Shown here in pieces: positions 51,827 through 60,266 of a stretch of 64,000 nucleotides of DNA. Position numbers and translations under genes: made by a program. The stretch comes from Mycolicibacterium mucogenicum DSM 44124. GTDB taxonomy: Bacteria > Actinomycetota > Actinomycetes > Mycobacteriales > Mycobacteriaceae. The stretch spans positions 992,001 through 1,056,000 of the forward strand of contig NZ_CP062008.1 of the NCBI RefSeq assembly GCF_005670685.2, in the 5' to 3' direction. Position 1 is the first letter of the stretch. Each line of letters opens with the position of its first letter. Under the pieces are notes generated by a model. That model saw nothing but the letters and a program-made list of their open reading frames with translations, ran no database searches and was not told where the DNA came from.

Positions 51827-52375
51827 ATGTCTGTCCTGACAGATTTTTCTGTTTCCGGTCCCACTTCCCTGGCCCCGACCCGCTTGCGGCTACCCGACCT
51901 GCTGCATGCCACCGATCGGTGCGCTGACGACGTGCTGAGCGGCCGCTACGACCGGCTGCTGCCGGCCGACGGCCTGCCCCTCCACGAACGCTGGTTCCGC
52001 CGGTTGTACGGCGACGACGAACTCGACCTCTGGCTGATCAGCTGGGTCCCCGAGCGCAGCACCGAGCTGCACGACCACGGCGGATCGCTCGGCGCACTGA
52101 CCGTGGTGTCCGGGGCGCTCGAGGAAACCCGGTGGGACGGTCGCGGGCTGCGGCAGCGCACGCTCGAGGCGGGTGACCAGGCCGCGTTCCCGCTGGGCTG
52201 GGTGCACGACGTGGTGCGGGCGGGTCCGGAGATCGTTACGCCGTCGCATCCCACCCTGAGCGTGCACGCCTATTCGCCGCCACTGACCGCGATGTCGTAC
52301 TACGACGTCACCGAGAGTCAGAAGCTGCGTCGCGTCTACACCGAACTGACCGACAAGCCCGAGGGGGACGGATGA
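51827..52375 (+). CDS. Cysteine dioxygenase
   Basis: The product (182 aa) is a type-I cupin cysteine dioxygenase, which oxidises cysteine to cysteine sulfinate with O2. The iron ligands are visible as H82 and H84 (ELHDHGG) and H147 (SVHAYSPPL). Length matches Rv1065. The rhodanese gene starts in its last codons (ATGA), so the two are coupled. A Cys-rich leader peptide lies 57 bases upstream. The pair fits removal of excess cysteine and handling of sulfane sulfur. Confidence 0.9.
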   Translation: MSVLTDFSVSGPTSLAPTRLRLPDLLHATDRCADDVLSGRYDRLLPADGLPLHERWFRRLYGDDELDLWLISWVPERSTELHDHGGSLGALTVVSGALEETRWDGRGLRQRTLEAGDQAAFPLGWVHDVVRAGPEIVTPSHPTLSVHAYSPPLTAMSYYDVTESQKLRRVYTELTDKPEGDG

Positions 52376-52848
52376 CCGGGGTGAGCGAAGCGACGGGAAG
52401 TGTGACCACGGCGAGCGAAGCGACGGGGAACGCGATCAGCCGGGTCGACGCCATGCTGAACGCGGCCCGCGAGCGGCTGGTCCGGCTGTCCGCCGCCGAA
52501 ATCCCCGCCGCACTGGCCCGGGGCGCCATCCTGGTGGACATCAGGCCGGCTGCTCAGCGTGCCATCGAGGGCGAGTTCCCCGGCGCGCTCATCGTGGAAC
52601 GCAACGTCCTCGAATGGCGCTGCGACCCGACCAGTGACGCCCGTCTGCCACAGGCCACAGGCGTCGATGTCGAATGGGTGGTGCTGTGCTCGCAGGGGTA
52701 CACCTCGAGCCTGGCCGCCGCGGCGCTACACGACCTGGGGCTGTACCGGGCCACCGACGTCATCGGTGGATACCGGGCGCTGGTCGATGAAGGCCTGCTG
52801 GGCGGGACGGCCGCGGCGGTGCTGCTACGTGCCGGCGCTTGGGTGTAG
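52372..52848 (+). CDS. Rhodanese-like sulfurtransferase
   Basis: This 158-residue single-domain rhodanese has the active-site C106 in the loop CSQGYTS and the flanking strand ILVDIRP. It would carry sulfane sulfur derived from cysteine. The first 27 residues contain two copies of SEATG encoded by an almost identical 19-base repeat. Starting at ATG 52453 would give 131 residues, the size I recall for Rv1066; the overlap with the dioxygenase stop favours 52372. Both are possible. Confidence 0.83.
   Translation: MTGVSEATGSVTTASEATGNAISRVDAMLNAARERLVRLSAAEIPAALARGAILVDIRPAAQRAIEGEFPGALIVERNVLEWRCDPTSDARLPQATGVDVEWVVLCSQGYTSSLAAAALHDLGLYRATDVIGGYRALVDEGLLGGTAAAVLLRAGAWV
52381..52434 (+). repeat. 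Short repeat GAGCGAAGCGACGGG x2
   Basis: GTGAGCGAAGCGACGGGAA near 52381 and GCGAGCGAAGCGACGGGGAA near 52414 differ by one or two bases. They lie in the rhodanese start region. Motifs of the GCGAGCGAAGCGA type are scattered short repeats in actinobacterial genomes in my experience. Here they extend the reading frame. Confidence 0.5.
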
Positions 52849-52857
52849 CGGGCCGTC

Positions 52858-54600
52858 TCAGCTCGAGTAGCCGCGCGCCAGCAGGGGGCGCAGCTGTTCG
52901 GTCTTCGCCGGTGTCCATCCCGGCGGTTGCAGGATGGCAGCCCAGGCATTGGCGACGTCGCGGATGAACACGTGACCATGCCCGTCCGGCACCTCGACGG
53001 CCACCGCCATATCGGCCGAGACCTGCAGGAAGGTCACCACCGGGATCCATTCCATCCGGGGTGAGACGTCGCGGCCGCGAGCTTCGCGCAACCAATCCGG
53101 CATGTGGAACAAAAGATCCGGATTGAACCAGGAGATCGGATCGGACGGGTGCTGCAGGTACACCACCCGCGGGTGGTGCCACACAGTGGTCGGACGGTCC
53201 AAATCCGTTGGCTGCGAAACAAAGCGGACGTACTCGCCCTTGTCGTAGATGGGCAGCTTCTCGGGGGAGCCGGCGTCGCGCCGGGCGGTCAGATCGGTCC
53301 AGATCGTGTTCTGGAACGTCGGTCCGGAGAACAGGGCGCCGTCGGTTCGGGCGATCAGATTGTTGAGCGAAAGGAACGGTGCCTCGCCGCCGAACGAGCC
53401 GAGACTCTCGCCGAACACCACGAGCTTGGGTCGTTTGCCTTCGGGCAATTCACGGACCATCTCGTCAACCGCCTCGAACAGCTCCTGCCCGGCCTGACGG
53501 GCGTTCTCCTTGTCCACCAGGAACGAGATCCAGCTGGGCAGGAACGAGTACTGCATAGACACGATCGCGGTGTCGCCGTTGTACATGTACTCCAGCGCTG
53601 ATGCCTCGGCCGCGTTGATCCAGCCGGTACCCGTCGTGGTCGCGACCGCGATCACCTTGCGGTTCAGTCCACCGGTGCGTTTGAGTTCGTCGGCGGCCAG
53701 CCGGGCCGTGGCGCGGATGCCTTCCGCCGAGTGCAGGCCGGCGTAAGCACGAATCGGCTCAATTGCTTTGACGCCGTTGAATTTCGACAGTTCGTCGACG
53801 GTCGGTCCGCCCTTGACGAACACCCGACCCTGATGGCCCAGGGAGTCCCAGCTGGCCAGCGACTGCGGGCCGCCGGAGCGCAGCGTGCTGGTGGGTGCCG
53901 GGTTGTCGGTGTCGTTGTTGGCGTTCTCGAACATGTTGTTGATCGTCGACATGGCGAAGCGGACCACGACGCCATTGAGGATCGCGATGAACAGGCTGAC
54001 GACCAAGACCACGGCGACCACACCCGACACCCGCGGCGGCGCAATACGTTCCAGCTGGCGCACCAGGAACAACACCAGTTTGCGCACCAACTGTCCGAAT
54101 TCGACGAACGCGAACAGGAAGACGACCGACAGCACTGCCGTGAGCGGATGGTCCCAGAAGCCCATGCGCGGCACACCCATCAGGTCCCGGACGTCGTCCT
54201 GCCAGACGTGGAACCAGATGATCGCGAGGACCTGGCCGATGGTGCCCAGTCCGATCAGGACCAGCCAGGCCCAGCGGGGAGCCTTGGGGCTGCTGTCCTT
54301 CGACCGCATGTACCGCACCAACCAGACCCCGAAAACTCCGAAGCTATAACCGATTGCGCCGGCGGCACCACTGACGATGCCCTGGAACAGCGGGCCGCGC
54401 GGCAACAGCGACGGAGTCATCGACAGCCAGATGAACATCAGGCCTACCGCGGTGCCGAAGAACGTGTAGTGGCGAACCCACCAATCCGACGGCGGCTCTT
54501 CCAGTTTCGCCGCCAGCGACTCCTCGCCCGACGGGTCGGCTACCGCAACAGCGGTGCCGTCGTCGTCGGCAGGATCAGAGTCTTGAGCAGTGTCGGCCAC
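52858..54600 (-). CDS. Membrane alpha/beta hydrolase, Rv1069c-like
   Basis: The product (580 aa) has four to five membrane helices between about 45 and 215, then an extracytoplasmic or membrane-facing hydrolase domain with the nucleophile GESLG in VVFGESLGSFGG, and a late GHGH that may supply the histidine. It matches Rv1069c in size and neighbours. The N-terminal membrane part corresponds to DUF2319, as I recall. It ends 10 bases after the convergent rhodanese gene. The substrate is unknown; a lipid ester is plausible. Confidence 0.82.
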   Translation of the reverse strand: MADTAQDSDPADDDGTAVAVADPSGEESLAAKLEEPPSDWWVRHYTFFGTAVGLMFIWLSMTPSLLPRGPLFQGIVSGAAGAIGYSFGVFGVWLVRYMRSKDSSPKAPRWAWLVLIGLGTIGQVLAIIWFHVWQDDVRDLMGVPRMGFWDHPLTAVLSVVFLFAFVEFGQLVRKLVLFLVRQLERIAPPRVSGVVAVVLVVSLFIAILNGVVVRFAMSTINNMFENANNDTDNPAPTSTLRSGGPQSLASWDSLGHQGRVFVKGGPTVDELSKFNGVKAIEPIRAYAGLHSAEGIRATARLAADELKRTGGLNRKVIAVATTTGTGWINAAEASALEYMYNGDTAIVSMQYSFLPSWISFLVDKENARQAGQELFEAVDEMVRELPEGKRPKLVVFGESLGSFGGEAPFLSLNNLIARTDGALFSGPTFQNTIWTDLTARRDAGSPEKLPIYDKGEYVRFVSQPTDLDRPTTVWHHPRVVYLQHPSDPISWFNPDLLFHMPDWLREARGRDVSPRMEWIPVVTFLQVSADMAVAVEVPDGHGHVFIRDVANAWAAILQPPGWTPAKTEQLRPLLARGYSS

Positions 54601-54609
54601 CGCTCGACT

Positions 54610-55392
54610 TTACCGATGCGTGAAGTTCGGTGCGCGCTTCTCGGTGAAGGCCGCCATGCCCTCGGTCTGGTCGTCGGTCGCGAAGGCCGAGTGGAACAGT
54701 CGGCGCTCGTAGAGCAGGCCCTCCGCGAGGGTGCTCTCGAACGCGCGGTTGACGGCCTCCTTCGCCATCCGTGATGCGGAAAGCGACATGCCGGCAATCG
54801 TTTTGGCGACGGCGTTGGCCTCTTCGAGCAGCTTGTCGGCCGGGACCACGCGCGACACGAGGCCGCAGCGTTCGGCTTCCTCGGCGTCCATGTTGCGGCC
54901 GGTGAGGATCAGGTCCATCGCCTTGGCCTTGCCCACGGCGCGCGTCAGACGCTGGCTGCCGCCCATGCCGGGGAGCACGCCCAGCTTGATCTCGGGCTGG
55001 CCGAATTTGGCGGTGTCGGCGGCGATCAGCAGGTCGCACATCATGGCCAGCTCACAACCGCCGCCGAGCGCGTAGCCGGCGACGGCGGCGATGGTGGGGG
55101 TGCGGGTCGCGGCGAACTTGTTCCACAGCGCGAAGAAGTCCTGCGAGAACACGTCGGCGAACGTCAGGCTCGCCATCTCCTTGATGTCGGCGCCCGCGGC
55201 GAAGGCCTTCTCGCTGCCCGTGATGATGATGGCGCCGATGCCCGGGTCGGCGTCGAGTTCGGCTGCGGCCGTGGTGACTTCGGCCATCACCTGGCTGTTG
55301 AGGGCATTGAGGGCCTTCGGCCGGTTGAGGGTGATGGTGGCGACGCGGTCGTCACGGGTGACCAGGATGGTTTCGAACGTCTCAGATGTCAC
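54610..55392 (-). CDS. echA8: Enoyl-CoA hydratase EchA8
   Basis: The product (260 aa) is a crotonase. The oxyanion glycine lies in [10 protein letters not shown], and the two catalytic glutamates are E114 ([10 protein letters not shown]) and E134 (QPEIKLG). It hydrates trans-2-enoyl-CoA in fatty-acid beta-oxidation. Length and place match EchA8 (Rv1070c). It is upstream of the Rv1069c-like gene and 15 bases after echA9 on the same strand, so an operon is likely. Confidence 0.93.
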   Translation of the reverse strand: MTSETFETILVTRDDRVATITLNRPKALNALNSQVMAEVTTAAAELDADPGIGAIIITGSEKAFAAGADIKEMASLTFADVFSQDFFALWNKFAATRTPTIAAVAGYALGGGCELAMMCDLLIAADTAKFGQPEIKLGVLPGMGGSQRLTRAVGKAKAMDLILTGRNMDAEEAERCGLVSRVVPADKLLEEANAVAKTIAGMSLSASRMAKEAVNRAFESTLAEGLLYERRLFHSAFATDDQTEGMAAFTEKRAPNFTHR

Positions 55393-55407
55393 TGTGGAAT
55401 CCTAGAA

Positions 55408-56442
55408 CTAGAAGGTGAGGTCGGGGTCGGCGGAGACGAAGTAGGCGTCGACGTCGGCGTCGGTGCAGTCCGAAAGGCTGGCCGGGGACCACTGCGGGTT
55501 GCGGTCCTTGTCGACGAGCTGGGCGCGGATGCCCTCCACGAAATCGTGAGACTTGTGCGACGCTATCGACACTCGGAATTCCTGCACGAGGGCATCTTCG
55601 AGGGTGGGCAGCTTCGCGGCGCGGCGCACGGCCTCCAGGGTGACCGTCAGCGCGATGGGGGACCGGGTGGCGATCAGGTCGGCCGCGGCGTTGGCGGGTG
55701 CGGCGTCGCTGTTCCGCAGGTTCTCCAGAATCTCCGCGACGGTGTCGGCCGCGTAGCACTCGTCGATCCAATGCTGTTGCGCCAGAAGCTCACTGGCCGG
55801 CGGCTCGACGGCGTACTTCTTGAGCGCCGCGTCGGGCCCATCACTGATGACCAGGTCGCGGAAGGCGGGCAGGTCGGCCTGCGGGACGAAATGGTCGGCG
55901 AAGCCCAGGGCGATGGCGTCCGCGCCGGAGAACGGGGCACCGGTGAGCGCGGCGTGCAGGCCGATCAGGCCGGGCGCGCGGGACAGCAGGTAGGTGCCGC
56001 CGACGTCGGGGATGAAGCCGATGCCGACCTCGGGCATGCCCAGCTTGGTCTTCTCCGTGACGACGCGGATGTTGCCGTGCGCTCCTACCCCGACGCCGCC
56101 GCCCATCACGATGCCGTCCATCAACGAGATGTACGGCTTGGGGTAGCGGCCGATGTGGGCGTTGAGCAGGTACTCGTCGTGCCAGAACGTCCTGGCGTTG
56201 TCGTCCTGCGCCTTGGCGGAGTGGTAGAGCGCGACGACGTCGCCGCCCGCGCACAGGCCGCGCTCGCCGGCGCCGGTCAGCAGGACCGCGCGCACGCTGT
56301 CGTCGTGCTCCCACGCGGTGAGCGCCTCGGCCAGGCCCGTGACCATCACCTGGTTGAGCGAATTGATGGCCTTCGGACGGTTCAGCGTGACGACGCCGAC
56401 GCCGTTCTCGACATTTACTAGGATATCCTCGTTTTCCGCCAC
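55408..56442 (-). CDS. echA9: 3-hydroxyisobutyryl-CoA hydrolase-like EchA9
   Basis: The product (344 aa) is a crotonase-fold enzyme of the HIBCH type, with LCAGGDVVALY, MGGGVGVGAHGNIR and GMPEVGIGFIPDVGGTYLLS, in which the conserved glutamate and aspartate act in thioester hydrolysis. It could work in valine catabolism. Size and position match EchA9 (Rv1071c). The start is GTG 56442; no ATG is available near the conserved N-terminus and the ribosome site is weak. Confidence 0.9.
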   Translation of the reverse strand: MAENEDILVNVENGVGVVTLNRPKAINSLNQVMVTGLAEALTAWEHDDSVRAVLLTGAGERGLCAGGDVVALYHSAKAQDDNARTFWHDEYLLNAHIGRYPKPYISLMDGIVMGGGVGVGAHGNIRVVTEKTKLGMPEVGIGFIPDVGGTYLLSRAPGLIGLHAALTGAPFSGADAIALGFADHFVPQADLPAFRDLVISDGPDAALKKYAVEPPASELLAQQHWIDECYAADTVAEILENLRNSDAAPANAAADLIATRSPIALTVTLEAVRRAAKLPTLEDALVQEFRVSIASHKSHDFVEGIRAQLVDKDRNPQWSPASLSDCTDADVDAYFVSADPDLTF

Positions 56443-56603
56443 GGTAAGCAATCTAGATCGTCGCGCAACCGCTGCGCCGACCAGGTACCGTTTCACAGTA
56501 AGTTCCCAGTTTCTCCGTCTCGCCGGGAACCAACACCCGAAGCCGTACGTTGAGTGGGTGTTCGTCAGCAGACGGACCACAGCTTCAGGAGAGGAACCCG
56601 ACG

Positions 56604-57446
56604 GTGCGCGAGAGCAGCAACCCGATATTTCGTTCCCTGCCCAAGTCGCAGGGCGGATACGCGCAATTCGGTAGTGGCGCCGCCGCTTATGGTGCCCAGC
56701 AGACCATGGCCCAGCCATACACCCAGTATCCGCAGCAGCAGGCCGGGTTCTCCCGCCCGCTGACCATCGACGACGTCGTCACCAAGACCGGCATCACGCT
56801 GGCGGTGCTGACGGTCAGTGCGGTCGTTTCGTACTTCGTGATCATGTCGAACCTGGCGCTGGCCGGGCCCATCGCCATGATCGGCGCCATCGGCGGTCTG
56901 GTGATGGTCCTCATCGCCACGTTCGGCCGTAAGCAGGACAACCCGGGCATCGTCCTCACCTACGCGGTGCTCGAGGGCATGTTCCTCGGCGCCTTCTCGT
57001 TCGTGATGGCCAACTTCGCGGTGCAGGGCATCAGCGCCGGCGCCCTGATCAGCCAAGCCGTTCTCGGCACCTTCGGGGTGTTCTTCGGCATGCTCGTCGT
57101 CTACAAGACCGGCGCCATCCGCGTCACCCCGAAGTTCACCCGCATGATCGTCGCCGGCATGTTCGGCGTCCTCGCACTGATGCTGGGCAACTTCATCATC
57201 GGCCTGTTCAACGGCGGTGCCGGCATGGGCCTGCGCAACGGCGGCACCCTCGCGATCATCTTCTCGCTGGTGTGCATCGCGTTGGCGGCGTTCAGCTTCC
57301 TGCTGGACTTCGACGCTGCCGACCAGATGATCCGCGCCGGTGCGCCGGAGAAGGCGGCGTGGGGCGTCGCGCTCGGCCTGACCGTCACCCTGGTCTGGCT
57401 GTACGTGGAAATCCTGCGACTGCTGAGTTACTTCAACAACGACTAG
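56604..57446 (+). CDS. Bax inhibitor-1/YccA family membrane protein
   Basis: This 280-residue protein has a Gln/Pro-rich cytosolic start and seven hydrophobic helices from about residue 60 to the end. It belongs to the Bax inhibitor-1/YccA-like family by overall pattern and corresponds to Rv1072 by place. GTG 56604 has AGGAGAGG upstream and gives the short conserved N-terminus RESSNPIFRSL. A possible role as a calcium or proton leak is known for the family, not for this branch. A UUCG-loop terminator follows. Confidence 0.85.
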   Translation: MRESSNPIFRSLPKSQGGYAQFGSGAAAYGAQQTMAQPYTQYPQQQAGFSRPLTIDDVVTKTGITLAVLTVSAVVSYFVIMSNLALAGPIAMIGAIGGLVMVLIATFGRKQDNPGIVLTYAVLEGMFLGAFSFVMANFAVQGISAGALISQAVLGTFGVFFGMLVVYKTGAIRVTPKFTRMIVAGMFGVLALMLGNFIIGLFNGGAGMGLRNGGTLAIIFSLVCIALAAFSFLLDFDAADQMIRAGAPEKAAWGVALGLTVTLVWLYVEILRLLSYFNND

Positions 57447-57459
57447 CTCCGTTGACAGA

Positions 57460-57491
57460 GAAGGGGCGTCCGCTTCGGCGGGCGCCCCTTC
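57460..57491 (+). terminator. UUCG-tetraloop terminator
   Basis: A 14-bp stem with one G-U pair (57460-57473 and 57478-57491) closes a TTCG loop, the extra-stable cUUCGg type. It lies 13 bases after the Bax-inhibitor-like stop and before the convergent purT gene. Confidence 0.85.
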
Positions 57492-57513
57492 TTCGTGTCG
57501 TGCTCCGTCGTGC

Positions 57514-58716
57514 TCAGACTGCGCGCGGCTTGACGCGGCCGGCAGCTTCGGCGGCGTTGCGCCGTGCGGTGTCGATGTCCTCGGCCCGCGCCAGGGCCAC
57601 GCCCATCCGGCGGGTGCGGAAGCTCTCCGGTTTGCCGAACAGCCGAATGTCGGTGCCCGGCACCTGCAGGGCCTCGTCGACGCCGTCGAAGACGATGCCC
57701 TGGGCTTCGACACCGCCGTAGATCACTGCGCTGGCGCCCGGGCTCTTGAGCGACGTGTCCACCGGCAGACCGAGGATCGCGCGGGCATGGAGCTCAAACT
57801 CGTTCTGCCACTGCGTGATCATCGTCGTCATGCCGGTGTCGTGCGGCCGCGGACTCACTTCGCTGAACCACACCTGGTCGCCCTTGACGAACAACTCGAC
57901 GCCGAAAACGCCCCGCCCGCCAAGGTTTTCGGTGACCTTGTGCGCGATCTCCTGGGCGTTGGCCAGGGCGGCGGCCGACATCGGGTGCGGCTGCCAGCTC
58001 TCCACGTAATCGCCGGAGACCTGACGGTGCCCGATCGGCTCGCAGAACTGGGTGACGACGGCACCTTCCGCGTCGTTGGCCCGGACGGTCAGCAGCGTGA
58101 TCTCGTAGTCGAAGTCGACGAAGCCCTCGACGATGATGCGGGTGTTGGTCACGCGCGCGCCGCCCATGGCGTAGTCCCACGCCTTCGCGACGTCGTCCGG
58201 GCCGTCGAGCTTGCTCTGGCCCTTGCCGGAACTGCTCATCACGGGCTTCACGACGCAGGGGTAGCCGATGCCGCCGTCGATGGCGGCTTGGAGTTCCTCG
58301 AGCGAATCGCAGAACTTGTAGGGGCTCGTCGGCACGCCGAGTTCCTCGGCGGCCAGGCGCCGGATGCCCTCGCGGTCCATGGTCAGGCGGGCGGCCCGTG
58401 CGGTGGGGATCACCCGCACGACACCGGCCTCCTCGAGTTCCTGCAGCGCGGGCGTGGCGATGGCCTCGATCTCCGGCACCACGAGGTCCGGCTTCTCGGC
58501 CTCGATCAGCGCCTTGAGCTGGTCGGGATCGGTCATCGTTATCGTCCGCGCGTGGTGGGCCACCTGCTGGCCCGGCGCGTTCTCGTAGCGGTCGACGGCA
58601 ATGGTCTCGACGCCCAAGCGCTGTAACGCGATCAGCACTTCGCGACCGAGTTCGCCGGAGCCGAGCAGCATTACCTTGGTCGCGTTCGGCGACAGTGGGG
58701 TTCCGATGGTGGTCAT
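57514..58716 (-). CDS. purT: Formate-dependent GAR transformylase PurT
   Basis: The product (400 aa) is an ATP-grasp enzyme that makes formyl-GAR from GAR, formate and ATP in purine synthesis. It shows [27 protein letters not shown] as the ATP-binding glycine loop, [12 protein letters not shown] and [13 protein letters not shown]. These are full PurT signatures. In M. tuberculosis purT is elsewhere (as I recall, Rv0389), so here it is inserted between Rv1072- and Rv1073-like genes. A repeat array begins 73 bases beyond its start. Confidence 0.95.
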   Translation of the reverse strand: MTTIGTPLSPNATKVMLLGSGELGREVLIALQRLGVETIAVDRYENAPGQQVAHHARTITMTDPDQLKALIEAEKPDLVVPEIEAIATPALQELEEAGVVRVIPTARAARLTMDREGIRRLAAEELGVPTSPYKFCDSLEELQAAIDGGIGYPCVVKPVMSSSGKGQSKLDGPDDVAKAWDYAMGGARVTNTRIIVEGFVDFDYEITLLTVRANDAEGAVVTQFCEPIGHRQVSGDYVESWQPHPMSAAALANAQEIAHKVTENLGGRGVFGVELFVKGDQVWFSEVSPRPHDTGMTTMITQWQNEFELHARAILGLPVDTSLKSPGASAVIYGGVEAQGIVFDGVDEALQVPGTDIRLFGKPESFRTRRMGVALARAEDIDTARRNAAEAAGRVKPRAV

Positions 58717-59093
58717 CGGGGGCAGAGTCTATGGGGTCGGGTCCGATTTGGGTTGCGCAAGGTCGGCGCGGTCGTGATCCGCTGGCCCGTTGATCCTGTA
58801 CTGAGGGCGTAGGTTTCTCGCGTTTTTGCGCCGTGGTTTCAGAGTCAGCGGTGGGGCTGGTTGAGCCTGCGGTGAGGGCCCACGCTTCCCCCAACTTTGC
58901 GCCGCTGCGGCAGGGTCAGTGGTGGGTGCTGGTTGACCCTGCGCTGATGGCCTCGGCTACTCGCGTTTTTGCGCCGCTGCCGCAGGATGAACGACAGGAG
59001 CGTTGTGCACAGTCCGCGATTCGTCCACAAGCGAGGCTCGGCTGGCTGATTGCGCGGGAAATTGTGTCGGACGACGCCTGCACGGTTGCCGCT
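58717..59093. other. Intergenic region with palindromic repeat array A
   Basis: The region between purT and the nuclease-like gene contains the purT promoter and three tandem repeat units (58789-59003, separate entry). No other coding sequence is evident; long open frames here come from the repeats. Confidence 0.5.
58789..59003. repeat. Repeat array A: three ~71-bp palindromic units
   Basis: Units start at 58789, 58860 and 58932 with GTTGA(T/G/C)CCTG. Each continues with TGAGGGC-like bases, then (C/A)CTCGCGTTTTTGCGCCG or a variant, and ends near GCAG(A/G)GTCAG or a similar sequence. The start (GTTGACCCTGC) and end (GCAGGGTCAAC) of the consensus are complementary, so each unit can fold into a long hairpin. 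The same unit occurs in array B on the other side of the gene. Confidence 0.75.
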
Positions 59094-59966
59094 ATGGACA
59101 TCGACAACCAGCCGTTCATCGGCAGCGAAGCGCTGCAAGCGGGCGCCCTCAACCGCTACGAACTGCGCCGGTATTACCGCGCGATCATGCCGAACGTGTA
59201 CGTGGACAGGCGGATTGATCCGTCTTTGCAGCAGCGCGCCGCCGCCGCGTGGTTGTGGTCGCAGCGTGAAGCGGTCATTGCGGGCTCGACTGCATCAAGC
59301 CTGCTGGGCGCGAAGTGGATTCCCGACGATGCTCCAATCGAACTGATCTGGCAGAACGCGCGCGCACCGCGCGGTGTCGTCACTCGCGACGACCTGATTC
59401 TTGCTGATGAGTTCCGAGCCGTCGACGGACTGCCTACCACCACACCGGAACGCACCGCGTTCGACCTCGGGCGCCGCGGTTGGCTCAACGATGCTGTCGC
59501 GCGACTCGATGCACTTTGCGCAGCAACGGGATTCGATACGAATGGAGTATTGGCGCTCGCCGACGAGCATCGACACTGCCGGGGGCTTCGTCAACTGGAG
59601 CGAGCCTTGGACCTTTGCGATCCGGGCGGGCAATCTCCCCAGGAAACGAGACTCCGACTGATGCTGATCGCCGAGGATTTCCCGCGGCCGCAGACGCAGA
59701 TTCCGGTCCTCGGGCCCGACGGTAGTCCCAGGTACTTCCTCGACATGGGCTGGGAAGACCTGATGGTCGCCGTCGAATACGACGGGGAACAACACGCTGA
59801 TCAACTCGGCTACGACATCGTGCGCAGTGAGTACATCGCCGGAGTCGGGTGGACGGTAATCCGGGTGGCTGCAGGCCATCGGAAGCCCGACGTGCTGGCT
59901 CGGGTGAACCGCGCCTGGGATTTCGCGGTGCGTCGGCGTAATCCTGCGGCTTTCACTCTGCGGTGA
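59094..59966 (+). CDS. DUF559/Vsr-like nuclease-fold protein (Rv1073-like)
   Basis: The product (290 aa) has an N-terminal AbiEi-like/winged-helix region (about 1-120) and a C-terminal PD-(D/E)XK-type domain with E184 (SPQETRLR), D217 (FLDMGW) and VEYDGEQH at 227-234 as candidate catalytic residues, as in DUF559/Vsr-like endonucleases. It matches Rv1073 in position and size. The function is unknown; a defence or DNA-processing role is possible. Repeat arrays lie on both sides, and its last codons are part of array B. ATG 59094 is the most likely start. Confidence 0.72.
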   Translation: MDIDNQPFIGSEALQAGALNRYELRRYYRAIMPNVYVDRRIDPSLQQRAAAAWLWSQREAVIAGSTASSLLGAKWIPDDAPIELIWQNARAPRGVVTRDDLILADEFRAVDGLPTTTPERTAFDLGRRGWLNDAVARLDALCAATGFDTNGVLALADEHRHCRGLRQLERALDLCDPGGQSPQETRLRLMLIAEDFPRPQTQIPVLGPDGSPRYFLDMGWEDLMVAVEYDGEQHADQLGYDIVRSEYIAGVGWTVIRVAAGHRKPDVLARVNRAWDFAVRRRNPAAFTLR

Positions 59967-60225
59967 GGGCGCTCGGCACTCGGAAAATTCCGCCGTAGTC
60001 GCAGAGGCAACCTGAGAAACGGGTTGGTTCTGCAGTGTGGGCGTGAGTTACTCGCACTTTTGCGCCGTATCCGCAGAGTCAACCCCAGGGTGGTTGACGC
60101 TGCGCTGAGGGTGCTGGTCACTCGCAGAAATGCGCCGCCAGCGCCGAGCCAACCCCAGAAACACGTTGACCCTGCACGTGGGGCGCATGTCACTCGAACA
60201 AATGCGCCCTGAGTACAGGGTCAAC
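59951..60225. repeat. Repeat array B: four ~71-bp palindromic units
   Basis: Units start at 59951, 60023, 60093 and 60165 (spacing 72, 70, 72). Each carries a variant of GTTGACCCTGC, TGAGGGC, CACTCGC-N-TGCGCC and CGCAGAGTCAACC. The last is the cleanest: GTTGACCCTG (60165-60174) pairs exactly with CAGGGTCAAC (60216-60225). The first unit overlaps the final five codons and stop of the nuclease-like gene. No protein-coding frame is convincing in the rest of the gap to 60266. Confidence 0.78.
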
Positions 60226-60266
60226 GCGAGGCGGCGGGACGCCGCTCCAGAGACTGGTCCAGAGAC

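Noticed and set aside
58789-60225. CRISPR array
   Set aside because: The repeats are tandem, about 71 bp long, degenerate and internally palindromic. There are no unique spacers of constant length and no cas genes nearby.
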